Source of the DNA: Anaerolineae bacterium
Lineage (GTDB): Bacteria > Chloroflexota > Anaerolineae > Aggregatilineales > Aggregatilineaceae
Assembly: GCA_018056405.1 (NCBI GenBank)
Contig: JAGPFT010000086.1
Span: 1-8,933, forward strand
DNA: 8,933 nt
Reading direction: 5' to 3'
Positions within the stretch are counted from its first letter, which is position 1. Each line of letters opens with the position of its first letter. A program made the translations under genes and the position numbers. The notes under the pieces were generated by a model. It was not told where the DNA came from. It saw only the letters and a list, made by a program, of their open reading frames with translations, and did not search any database. Below, one piece after another: positions 1 to 5,830 of this stretch.

Positions 1-144
1 CACGTTGGAGAGGGGGCAAGGCCGAGCGCCGTGAGGCCAGGGGGTGAGGTTGATCGGTCGCTCTCTCAATGCTTCTCATGCTGCTGTCCGCCCCTGGACT
101 GGCTTTGCCGGAGAGGGAGCAGGGGGAGAGGCTTTCTGCCGCAC

Positions 145-180
145 CAGACTTCCGAAGTTTTCGGAAACTTCGGAAGTCTG
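145..180. repeat. 36-nt hairpin repeat, copy 1
   Basis: A perfect 16-bp inverted repeat (145-160 with 165-180) closes a TCGG tetraloop. Each arm starts or ends with the CAGACTTCCGAAG half-site. The same stem recurs unchanged at 2963, 3161 and 3338, and the first five bases of a further copy end the window. No T-run follows, so it does not look like a standard intrinsic terminator. Confidence 0.95.
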
Positions 181-231
181 ATCGCCGAACGCCTGCGCCT
201 CACCCCCTCAATCCCCCTCTCTGGCTTTGCC

Positions 232-254
232 GGGGAGGGGGCCAGGGGGAGGGG
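232..254 (+). other. G-quadruplex motif, copy 1
   Basis: Four G-runs of 4, 5, 5 and 4 bases are separated by A, CCA and A, which meets the usual G-quadruplex pattern with very short loops. The identical 23-nt string occurs five times on the + strand and once on the - strand in this window. Folding is inferred from pattern only. Unlike the copies at 2927, 3125 and 3302, this one is followed by module B and not by the 36-nt hairpin. Confidence 0.75.
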
Positions 255-260
255 CGCTGT

Positions 261-364
261 GCCGAAATACAGACCTCACCCCCGCTCGGCGCTGACGCGC
301 CTCACTCCCCCCTCTCCAGCATGGAGAGGGGGCAAGCCGAGCGTAGCGAGGCCAGGGGGTGAGG
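261..364. repeat. Module B palindromic repeat, copy 1
   Basis: The first 43 bases (261-303) are identical to 3509-3551. The module folds on itself in nested steps: 274-283 pairs with 355-364 (CCTCACCCCC/GGGGGTGAGG), 283-290 pairs with 336-343 (CGCTCGGC/GCCGAGCG, with base 283 shared), and 308-318 pairs with 322-332 around a 3-nt loop. It is therefore a branched cruciform-type repeat. A partial copy occupies 1-49 and another full copy 3509-3613. Confidence 0.85.
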
Positions 365-510
365 TTGATCGGTCGCCCTCTCAATGCTTCTCACGCTGCT
401 GTCCGCCCCTGGACTGGCTTGGCTGGCGAAGGAGCAGGGGGAGGGGCGTTCCGCCTATGCCGCCTGGAAGTCTTAAGTGGGTGCACATGGGCGAGGTGAA
501 GAAGCCCCCC

Positions 511-541
511 TTCCGCCGCGCTCGCCGATTCATGCTAGAAT
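511..541 (+). promoter_or_regulatory. Possible promoter of the GH57 gene
   Basis: An extended -10 element, TG-C-TAGAAT, lies at 533-541. The best -35 match (TTCCGC, 511-516, spacer 19) is poor, so the call rests on the extended -10. A start near 548 would give a leader of about 70 nt before the GH57 ATG. The surrounding 450-617 stretch is unique sequence with no other recognisable feature. Confidence 0.35.
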
Positions 542-606
542 CGCGCTCTAGCGGCTGTCCGCCAGAGAACCGATCACTGCAAGCCGCGCCCTGCTCATGT
601 TCTCAA

Positions 607-613
607 AAGGAGG
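607..613 (+). promoter_or_regulatory. Ribosome-binding site fixing the GH57 start
   Basis: AAGGAGG is a near-consensus Shine-Dalgarno sequence 4 nt before the ATG at 618. It decides against the in-frame ATG at 597, which would place this site inside the coding sequence and add seven residues that lack family similarity. Confidence 0.85.
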
Positions 614-617
614 CGCT

Positions 618-2783
618 ATGACTTCGCCCATTTATCTGGCGCTGGTACTGCACAATCACCAGCCGGTCGGCCAGTTCGATTTCGTCAACGAGCACGCGGT
701 GCGCGTGGCCTACGAACCGCTGCTGGACTTGCTGGAGCGCCACCCGTCGGTCGCCTGTGCCATTCACTTCAGTGGCAGCCTGCTCGATTATCTGGTGGCC
801 CAGCAGCGCCCGCTGTTGGAGCGCGTGCGGGCGCTGGTGGCGCGCGAGCAGCTTGAGGTGCTCTCCGGCGGCTACTACGAGCCGCTGCTGACCACGCTGC
901 CCGACGCCGACAAGATCGGGCAGATTCACAAGCTGAGCGCGGCGGTCGAAGACGTGTTCGGGATGCGCCCGCGCGGGATGTGGCTGGCCGAGCGCGTGTG
1001 GGAGCCGCACCTGGTGCGCGCCATCGCCGAAGCGGGCATTGACTACGTGATCATTGACGACACGCACTTCGAGGCGGTCGGCTATGACCGCGAGCGCGAG
1101 CTATTCGGCTACTTCGTCAGCGAGGAGCAGGGCTACACAGTGCGCGTCTTTCCCACGCTGTCGTATTTGCGCTACGCCATCCCCTGGGACACAGTGCCTA
1201 ACCTGCTCGACTGGTTGCGCCGCCAGGCGGACGCGCCGGCGGCCGGCCCCGCGCCCAGGCTGGCCCTGATGGGCGACGACGGCGAGAAGTTCGGCGTGTG
1301 GCCGGGCACCTACGAGCACAACTGGGGCGGCGGGCAGTATATGGCCACACTGTTCGCCGCGCTGGAGGGGCACGCGGATTGGCTGCATACGATCCGCCCG
1401 ATGGACTACCTTGCGCAATTCCCCGCGCTGGGCCGCGTCTATCTGCCCACGGCCAGCTACTTCGAGATGGGACAGTGGGCGCTGCCCCCGGCCCGTTTCC
1501 GCGAGTTGAAGGGAATCAAGGCGGAGATGGAGGCAGCGGGTCGCCAGGATGTGCTGCGCTATCTGCGCGGCAGCGTGTGGCGCAACTTCATGGTCAAGTA
1601 CGACGAGGTGAACCACATGCACAAGCGCATGTGGGTGGTAGCCGAGAAGGTGCACGCCATGCCCGAAGGGCCAGACAAGGTGCGCGCGCTCGACCTGCTG
1701 TGGCGCGCCCAGGCCAACGACGCCTACTGGCACGGGCTGTTCGGCGGCGTGTATCTGTTCAACTTCCGCGTGGCCAACTACGCCAACCTGATCGAAGCCG
1801 AGGCGCTGGCCGAAGGCGAAGGCGCGCCGCTGTCCGTCCGCCGGTTCGACTTCGACAAGGACGGCGCTGAGGAGATCGTCCTGAACGGCGCGTTGTTCAA
1901 CGCCATTTGGAAGCCGGACGCGGGCGGGGCGATGCTGGAACTGGATACCCGGCCAGGGCGCTACAACCTGCTCAACATCATGACCCGGCGCGAGGAAGGC
2001 TACCATGAGGAAATCCAGCGGGCTGCCGCGCAGGGGAAGCTGTTCACGCCGGAAATGGCTGCGCAGGGCGTCCCCTTTGACGAGCGCGAGATGGTGCGCG
2101 CCAAAGAAGCGGGCATCGAGCGCCACCTGATCTACGACTGGCACCGGCGCGCCGCGTTTGTGGATCACTTCCTGCGCGAGGACGCGGACCTGCCCGCCTT
2201 CGCCCGCGCTTTCTACGGCGAGCAGGGCGATTTCGTCTCTCAGCCCTACGCAGTGGACGCGCGCCAGAGCAGCAGCGAGGTGACGGTGACGCTGCGCCGC
2301 GAGGGGCACGTCTGGGTGGGCGCACACCATCGTCCGCTGCGCATCGAAAAGACGTTCACCTTCCGGCACGGGCAGGAGCGCTACACTTGCGCCTATACCG
2401 TGACCAACCTGGCCGATGCGCCGGTAGACGTGCGTTTCGCGGTGGAACTGGTCTCTGGCTTCGACGGCGGGCAGGACCCGCTCTATGCCTGGCTGACCGT
2501 GAACGGGGATGACCATCCGGCGCGGCTGGCCGACTGGCTGGAGCATGAAGGCGTGACAGTGCACACGACCACCAGCCGGCTGCGCGGGCTGGCGCTGACG
2601 ACCGAAGTCGAGCAGCCGTGCACGCTGTGGACGTTCCCGCTGGAGACGGTGACGATGAGCGAGGCGGGCTACGAGCGCGGCTACCAGGGCAGCGTCTACC
2701 TGCACATCTGGCCGCTGCACCTGGAAGTGGGCGAGTCCTGGCGGGGGTGGCTGGCTCAGGAAGTGCGGGCGGAAACGCCCTGA
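618..2783 (+). CDS. GH57 alpha-amylase / 4-alpha-glucanotransferase
   Basis: This 721-residue protein is a glycoside hydrolase family 57 enzyme that cleaves or transfers alpha-1,4-glucan chains (starch, glycogen, maltodextrin) with retention of configuration. Visible family motifs are HNHQP (12-16), LAERVWEP (123-130) with the expected nucleophile E125, GDDGEKFG (219-226) with the acid/base Asp at 220 or 221, and QANDAYWHGLFGG (365-377). The nucleophile is close to E123 of the Thermococcus litoralis 4-alpha-glucanotransferase. The layout fits an N-terminal catalytic barrel (about 5-290), a helical DUF1925-like middle (about 295-385) and a DUF1926-like beta-sandwich (about 405-715). Length is slightly above that enzyme's roughly 660 residues. 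There is no signal peptide: the N-terminal hydrophobic stretch is the first barrel strand, so it should act in the cytoplasm. Start chosen at 618 from the strong ribosome-binding site. Amylase versus transferase activity cannot be told from sequence. Confidence 0.95.
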   Translation: MTSPIYLALVLHNHQPVGQFDFVNEHAVRVAYEPLLDLLERHPSVACAIHFSGSLLDYLVAQQRPLLERVRALVAREQLEVLSGGYYEPLLTTLPDADKIGQIHKLSAAVEDVFGMRPRGMWLAERVWEPHLVRAIAEAGIDYVIIDDTHFEAVGYDRERELFGYFVSEEQGYTVRVFPTLSYLRYAIPWDTVPNLLDWLRRQADAPAAGPAPRLALMGDDGEKFGVWPGTYEHNWGGGQYMATLFAALEGHADWLHTIRPMDYLAQFPALGRVYLPTASYFEMGQWALPPARFRELKGIKAEMEAAGRQDVLRYLRGSVWRNFMVKYDEVNHMHKRMWVVAEKVHAMPEGPDKVRALDLLWRAQANDAYWHGLFGGVYLFNFRVANYANLIEAEALAEGEGAPLSVRRFDFDKDGAEEIVLNGALFNAIWKPDAGGAMLELDTRPGRYNLLNIMTRREEGYHEEIQRAAAQGKLFTPEMAAQGVPFDEREMVRAKEAGIERHLIYDWHRRAAFVDHFLREDADLPAFARAFYGEQGDFVSQPYAVDARQSSSEVTVTLRREGHVWVGAHHRPLRIEKTFTFRHGQERYTCAYTVTNLADAPVDVRFAVELVSGFDGGQDPLYAWLTVNGDDHPARLADWLEHEGVTVHTTTSRLRGLALTTEVEQPCTLWTFPLETVTMSEAGYERGYQGSVYLHIWPLHLEVGESWRGWLAQEVRAETP
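2767..2780. other. Small GAAA-loop hairpin at the GH57 stop
   Basis: GGGCG (2767-2771) pairs with CGCCC (2776-2780) around a GAAA tetraloop, directly before the TGA stop at 2781. It could stabilise the mRNA 3' end. No T-run follows, so it is not called a terminator, and in GC-rich coding sequence it may be chance. Confidence 0.3.
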
Positions 2784-2806
2784 GCGCGCGGCGGGGGTGA
2801 GGTTCT

Positions 2807-2834
2807 GGAGGGGCGTATGGCAATGCGCCCCTAC
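2807..2834. repeat. GTAG palindrome, diverged copy
   Basis: This is a 28-nt imperfect palindrome matching the perfect copy at 5753-5780 except for a few changes, including GG in place of GT at its left end and a T-to-G change near the middle. Confidence 0.75.
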
Positions 2835-2926
2835 AGGCCTCTCCCCCTCAATCCCCCTCTCCAGCGGAGCTAGAGAGGGGGACTTTGACCGCCAGTTGGG
2901 GCGTTTTCCCCCTTCCTGGCTTGGCC

Positions 2927-2949
2927 GGGGAGGGGGCCAGGGGGAGGGG
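2927..2949 (+). other. G-quadruplex motif, copy 2
   Basis: G-runs of 4, 5, 5 and 4 with loops A, CCA and A, as in copy 1. It ends exactly 13 nt before the 36-nt hairpin at 2963. Confidence 0.75.
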
Positions 2950-2962
2950 CCTTCTGCCGCAC

Positions 2963-2998
2963 CAGACTTCCGAAGTTTTCAGAAACTTCGGAAGTCTG
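2963..2998. repeat. 36-nt hairpin repeat, copy 2
   Basis: The 16-bp stem is identical to copy 1; the loop is TCAG instead of TCGG. Confidence 0.95.
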
Positions 2999-3004
2999 AT
3001 CTCC

Positions 3005-3032
3005 GTAGGGGCGTATGGCAATACGCCCCTAC
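3005..3032. repeat. GTAG palindrome, second copy
   Basis: GTAGGGGCGTAT and ATACGCCCCTAC form a perfect 12-bp stem around a GGCA loop. It lies 198 bp after the first copy and only 6 nt after the preceding 36-nt hairpin. Confidence 0.88.
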
Positions 3033-3124
3033 AGGCCTCTCCCCCTCAATCCCCCTCTCCAGCAGAGCTAGAGAGGGGGACTTTGACCGCCAGTTGGGGC
3101 GTTTTCCCCCTCCCTGGCTTGGCC

Positions 3125-3147
3125 GGGGAGGGGGCCAGGGGGAGGGG
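3125..3147 (+). other. G-quadruplex motif, copy 3
   Basis: Identical 23-nt motif, ending 13 nt before the hairpin at 3161. Its first G-runs can also pair with the upstream CCCCCTCCC at 3106-3114, so hairpin and quadruplex would compete. Confidence 0.75.
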
Positions 3148-3160
3148 CCTTCTGCCGCAC

Positions 3161-3196
3161 CAGACTTCCGAAGTTTTCAGAAACTTCGGAAGTCTG
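3161..3196. repeat. 36-nt hairpin repeat, copy 3
   Basis: Stem identical to the other copies, with loop TCAG as in copy 2. Confidence 0.95.
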
Positions 3197-3301
3197 ATCG
3201 CCGCCCCTCCAGGCCTCTCCCCCTCAATCCCCCTCTCCAGCCGAGCTAGAGAGGGGGACTTGGATCGCTGGCACGGCGCTTTCCCCCTCTCTGGCTTGGC
3301 C

Positions 3302-3324
3302 GGGGAGGGGGCCAGGGGGAGGGG
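3302..3324 (+). other. G-quadruplex motif, copy 4
   Basis: Identical 23-nt motif, again exactly 13 nt before the next hairpin (3338). Confidence 0.75.
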
Positions 3325-3337
3325 CTTTCTGCCGCAC

Positions 3338-3373
3338 CAGACTTCCGAAGTTTTCGGAAACTTCGGAAGTCTG
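3338..3373. repeat. 36-nt hairpin repeat, copy 4
   Basis: Stem identical to the other copies, with loop TCGG as in copy 1. Confidence 0.95.
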
Positions 3374-3479
3374 ATCGCTGCCCCTCCAGGCCTCACCCCC
3401 TCAATCCCCCTCTCCAGCGGAGCTAGAGAGGGGGACTTTGACCGCCAGTTGGGGCGTTTTCCCCCTCCCTGGCTTGGCC

Positions 3480-3502
3480 GGGGAGGGGGCCAGGGGGAGG
3501 GG
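3480..3502 (+). other. G-quadruplex motif, copy 5
   Basis: Identical 23-nt motif at the end of the partial fourth unit. Here the expected hairpin is absent; the shared CTTCTGCCG flank runs straight into module B. Confidence 0.75.
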
Positions 3503-3508
3503 CCTTCT

Positions 3509-3613
3509 GCCGAAATACAGACCTCACCCCCGCTCGGCGCTGACGCGCCTCGCCGCCCCCTCTCCACGTTGGAGAGGGGGAAAGGCCAAGCGGGGCGAAG
3601 CCAGGGGGTGAGG
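3509..3613. repeat. Module B palindromic repeat, copy 2
   Basis: Its first 43 bases equal 261-303. The outer stem is 3522-3531 with 3604-3613, and the inner stem is a perfect 11-bp pairing of 3556-3566 with 3570-3580 around a CGT loop. The middle stem (3531-3538 with 3585-3592) has one mismatch that the copy at 261 lacks. Confidence 0.85.
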
Positions 3614-3729
3614 TAAAGCAGGGTGCGCATCAGGCGCGATGGCCCTGGCCTGTCGCGTGCCGGGTATCCCTGTGCGAAAAAACGCGGTAGACTTGGGGCC
3701 AAAAGGGGAAACGGTAGGAGAAACCGAGC
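3614..3729 (+). promoter_or_regulatory. Leader of the regulator/kinase operon
   Basis: This is unique sequence between the repeat array and the regulator. A possible -10 (TAGACT, 3688-3693) lies about 40 nt before the start codon, but no good -35 stands at the right distance, so the promoter call is weak. TAGGAG at 3715-3720 is a usable ribosome-binding site 9 nt before the GTG start. Confidence 0.3.
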
Positions 3730-4182
3730 GTGAAGCCCTGGTTGGTCGTTGAAGACGATGACGACATCCGCAACTACGTCAAGGTGCTGTTCATGGCCTG
3801 GGGCCATGCCGCCATCGAATTCCGCGACGGCAGGCAGACCTTCGCCTGGCTCGACCAGGTTGAGGGAGGCAGTCACAGCGGGGAACTGCCAGAGCTGGCC
3901 CTGATGGACATCCGAATGCCGGGACCGCGTGGCAACGAAATCGCCCGCCGGATGCGCTCTATGGTGCACTTTCACCGCATCCCCATCGTCCTGATGACCG
4001 CGTTCAGCCTGAGCAACGACGAGCGCCAGGCCATGCTCAAGCGCGACGGCGTTGACACGATCATCAACAAGCCGCTGCCTGACCTGATAGAGCTAAAGGC
4101 CATGCTCGACCGGCTGGCCGAGACCAAGCGGGCCGGCGATGGCCCGGCCCCGTCATCGTCGCCTGCGCCGCCGGCCAACTGA
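3730..4182 (+). CDS. Single-domain (receiver-only) response regulator
   Basis: This 150-residue protein is a CheY-like receiver that would accept a phosphoryl group from a histidine kinase. The acidic pocket is in VVEDDDD (6-12), the phospho-acceptor is D60 in LMDIRMPG (58-65), the switch threonine is T90 in IVLMTA, and the conserved lysine is K114 in NKP. The receiver fold fills residues 2-130; the rest is a short Ala/Pro/Ser-rich tail. There is no DNA-binding or enzymatic output domain, so it would act by protein contact or pass phosphate on. It starts with GTG, chosen from the ribosome-binding site at 3715-3720 and because residue 1 lies just before the first receiver strand. It is 47 nt upstream of the kinase gene and very likely co-transcribed with it. 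Its target is unknown. Confidence 0.92.
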   Translation: MKPWLVVEDDDDIRNYVKVLFMAWGHAAIEFRDGRQTFAWLDQVEGGSHSGELPELALMDIRMPGPRGNEIARRMRSMVHFHRIPIVLMTAFSLSNDERQAMLKRDGVDTIINKPLPDLIELKAMLDRLAETKRAGDGPAPSSSPAPPAN

Positions 4183-4186
4183 TCGC

Positions 4187-4201
4187 GTGGGTAGCGCCCA
4201 C
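4187..4201. other. Small hairpin between regulator and kinase
   Basis: GTGGG and CCCAC form a 5-bp stem around a 5-nt loop, just after the regulator stop and about 11 nt before the kinase ribosome-binding site. It is short and may be chance. Confidence 0.25.
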
Positions 4202-4229
4202 ACTGCCCGCAGAAGGAGAGGACTGTCGC

Positions 4230-5600
4230 ATGTCCATGTCTCGCAACACTCCGTCCGCCGACCCGACGCACCCTGTCGCCGACATGGTTCAATCCGTTGA
4301 CGCGCTCGGCGCGAACACGGGGCGGCTGTTTGGCCGTCTGTATGGGACGCTGCGCCGCAAGCAGCACGAGCAAGACTCGACGCTGCGCCAATCGCTCCAG
4401 CGTGTGAAGGAGCTTGAGCAGTTGCGTGCCGATCAGCAGACGAGCATCGCCCAACTCACCGGCGTGTTGGCGGTGATCAGCGAGGGCGTGATCATGCAGG
4501 ACAACGAGGGGCGCATCGTGCTGACGAACAAGGCCGCCCACGACCTGCTCGGCTCGATCCGCGCCTTCTGGGACAGCGACCTGGGGCGCATGTTCGCCGA
4601 CGCGCGCGACCAGATTCCATTGGAGGGTGAGATCACGTTGGGCGAGCCGCAGCGCGCGGAGGTGAACAACCGCATCCTCGGCGCGCAGATCGCGGTGGTT
4701 GCCGACGAGCAAGGCCAGCGGCTGGGCACCGTCCTCATGCTGCGCGACGTGACGCGCGACGCTATCACCGACCGGCTCAAGGATCAGTTCGTCACCCACA
4801 TGAGCCACGAGCTACGCACGCCGCTGACAGCGATCAAGGGCATGAGCGACGTGCTGCTGGCCATGCCCGACGACCGCCCGCCCAACCGCAAGTTCCTGGA
4901 GGCGATCAGCCGCAACGCCGCCGTCCTCGACCGCATGATCGTCGAGTTGCTGGATATTTCGGAGATTGGCGCGGGCAGCTTTGCCGTCCGCGAGCAAGAG
5001 ATTGACCTGCCGGCGCTGGTCATCAACGTCATCCTGGGGCTGCGCCCGCGCATCGAAAAGGCTGAGCTACAGTTGGCCTTTTCCACTATGGGAGCCAGCC
5101 GCCTGACGATCACCGGCGATGAGCGTCGCTTGCAGTGGGCCATCGGCCACCTGATCGACAACAGCATCAAGTACACTGAGCCAGGCGGCGAAATCTACGT
5201 ACAGGTCGGGCGCATCCGCGAAGGATGCGCGCTGATCGAAGTGTCCGACACGGGCGTGGGCATCTCGCCCTACGATCTGCCGCACATCTTCGAGCGTTTC
5301 TACCGGGGCGAGGCGCGCACGCCCGACGGCAGGGTGCTCGATCCGCGCGGGCTGGGCCAGGGCCTCTTCGTCGCGCGGGCGGTAGCCGAGGCGCACGGCG
5401 GCTATCTGAGCGTAGCCAGCGCGCTCGGCGAAGGCAGCACCTTCACGATGGCGCTGCCGCTGGAGCGCGTCGAGCGGCCAGCGACGCCCCTGCCGGCGAT
5501 GCCCGCTGCCCCGGACAGTCAGGATGAGGCGGAGACGCTGGAAGAGCCGCCGCTCAATTCCGCTGACGCGACTCAGCCGAACGGGCGCTCTGCGGTCTAG
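4230..5600 (+). CDS. Soluble PAS-domain sensor histidine kinase
   Basis: This 456-residue protein is a HisKA/HATPase_c kinase. In order it has a charged, probably coiled-coil N-terminus (about 40-75), a PAS-like sensor (about 76-175), a dimerisation/phospho-acceptor region with H193 in MSHELRTPL (191-199), and an ATP-binding domain with N box LIDNSIKYT (N311, K314), G1 box DTGVGI (340-345), F box FERF (354-357) and G2 box GLGQGL (374-379). All catalytic motifs are intact. No hydrophobic segment is long enough to cross a membrane, so it should sense a cytoplasmic signal. Residues after about 413 are an acidic, proline-rich tail with no visible domain. The ATG at 4230 is preferred over that at 4236 because AAGGAG (4213-4218) lies 11 nt upstream. 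The preceding receiver gene is its likely partner. Its stop codon lies within the inferred CTAG target duplication of the following MITE-like element. Confidence 0.95.
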   Translation: MSMSRNTPSADPTHPVADMVQSVDALGANTGRLFGRLYGTLRRKQHEQDSTLRQSLQRVKELEQLRADQQTSIAQLTGVLAVISEGVIMQDNEGRIVLTNKAAHDLLGSIRAFWDSDLGRMFADARDQIPLEGEITLGEPQRAEVNNRILGAQIAVVADEQGQRLGTVLMLRDVTRDAITDRLKDQFVTHMSHELRTPLTAIKGMSDVLLAMPDDRPPNRKFLEAISRNAAVLDRMIVELLDISEIGAGSFAVREQEIDLPALVINVILGLRPRIEKAELQLAFSTMGASRLTITGDERRLQWAIGHLIDNSIKYTEPGGEIYVQVGRIREGCALIEVSDTGVGISPYDLPHIFERFYRGEARTPDGRVLDPRGLGQGLFVARAVAEAHGGYLSVASALGEGSTFTMALPLERVERPATPLPAMPAAPDSQDEAETLEEPPLNSADATQPNGRSAV

Positions 5601-5679
5601 AGCGTGCTATGAACTCCACGCGCTCGGCGCAGCGGGAAGCGCGCAACGCCATGTGCGGCGCATTGGCCCCACCCTGTGG

Positions 5680-5703
5680 CCCCTCTCCGCCAGCGGGGAG
5701 GGG
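5680..5703. repeat. CCCCTC/GAGGGG hairpin in the MITE-like element
   Basis: CCCCTC (5680-5685) and CCGC (5687-5690) pair with GCGG (5693-5696) and GAGGGG (5698-5703), with a T/G opposition between the two stems and a CA loop. It resembles the C-run/G-run hairpins of the other repeat tracts in composition. Confidence 0.6.
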
Positions 5704-5712
5704 CAAAGCGCT

Positions 5713-5830
5713 CCCCTTTCCCTGCTTGCGATACTGTTGGCGGAATGATCTCGTAGGGGCGTATTGCAATACGCCCCTACGAGACCGGTGTGAGGGGATT
5801 CGCCAACAGTATTGCTTGCGGGGAGAGGGG
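5713..5830. repeat. 30-bp imperfect inverted repeat around a palindrome
   Basis: Bases 5713-5742 match the reverse complement of 5801-5830 at 25 of 30 positions. The innermost 12 (ATACTGTTGGCG, 5731-5742, with 5801-5812) are perfect. Three of the five mismatches would be G-U pairs in + strand RNA, leaving only one 2-nt internal loop, so a transcript would fold into a long hairpin. It encloses the 36-nt palindrome at 5749-5784. Confidence 0.75.
5749..5784. repeat. Perfect 36-nt palindrome (GTAG family)
   Basis: Every base from 5749 to 5784 is matched by its partner; the centre is TTGCAA. The core 5753-5780 is the perfect form of the palindrome seen with changes at 2807-2834 and 3005-3032. The four flanking bases on each side (TCTC/GAGA) extend the symmetry here only. 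Confidence 0.93.

Larger units (their letters stand above)
1..449 (+). repeat. Composite intergenic repeat tract, left
   Basis: No gene is supported here; the stretch is built from repeat modules that recur elsewhere in the window. Positions 1-49 are the right half of module B, so the window starts in the loop of its hairpin. Positions 50-131 are a module seen again at 365-449. A 36-nt hairpin lies at 145-180, a G-quadruplex motif at 232-254 and a full module B at 261-364. Bases 1-105 and about 316-420 form a direct repeat with an offset near 315 bp and only a few differences. Open frames across this region translate the repeat units and have no credible ribosome-binding site, so they are not called as genes. 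Confidence 0.85.
2807..3613 (+). repeat. Tandem composite repeat array
   Basis: The array fills most of the GH57-regulator gap. Three direct repeats of one unit are followed by a partial fourth that passes into module B at about 3509. Each full unit holds, in order: a GTAGGGGCG palindrome or its remnant; a CCCCCTCTC/GAGAGGGGG hairpin (2853-2881 in unit 1); a CCCCCTCCC/GGGAGGGGG pairing (3106-3114 with 3126-3134 in unit 2); the G-quadruplex motif; and the 36-nt hairpin. The hairpins start at 2963, 3161 and 3338, giving periods of 198 and 177 bp. The 21-bp difference is explained by loss of most of the GTAG palindrome from unit 3. Open frames here only translate the repeat and are not genes. 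Confidence 0.93.

Noticed and set aside
145..180. Intrinsic terminator
   Set aside because: The stem is strong but no T-run follows in any of the four copies, and several copies lie in tandem far from gene ends.
597..617. Alternative GH57 start at the ATG at 597
   Set aside because: It would put the near-consensus Shine-Dalgarno sequence inside the coding region; the ATG at 618 is better placed and starts next to the first conserved strand.
31..621. Open reading frame of 196 codons across the left repeat tract
   Set aside because: It translates repeat modules; the same peptide pieces recur in frames over 2797-3616. It has no convincing ribosome-binding site and overlaps the GH57 start region.
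1101..2720. Long - strand open frame (539 codons) opposite the GH57 gene
   Set aside because: Same GC-driven artefact; the + strand carries all the conserved motifs.
2807..3613. CRISPR array
   Set aside because: Repeat units are about 180-200 bp with near-identical content throughout; there are no short repeats with unique spacers and no cas genes.
2797..3616. Overlapping + strand frames (2797-3249 and 2885-3616) with repeated peptide segments
   Set aside because: The periodic peptides come from the tandem DNA repeats; more than one frame is open at once because stops are rare in this skewed sequence.
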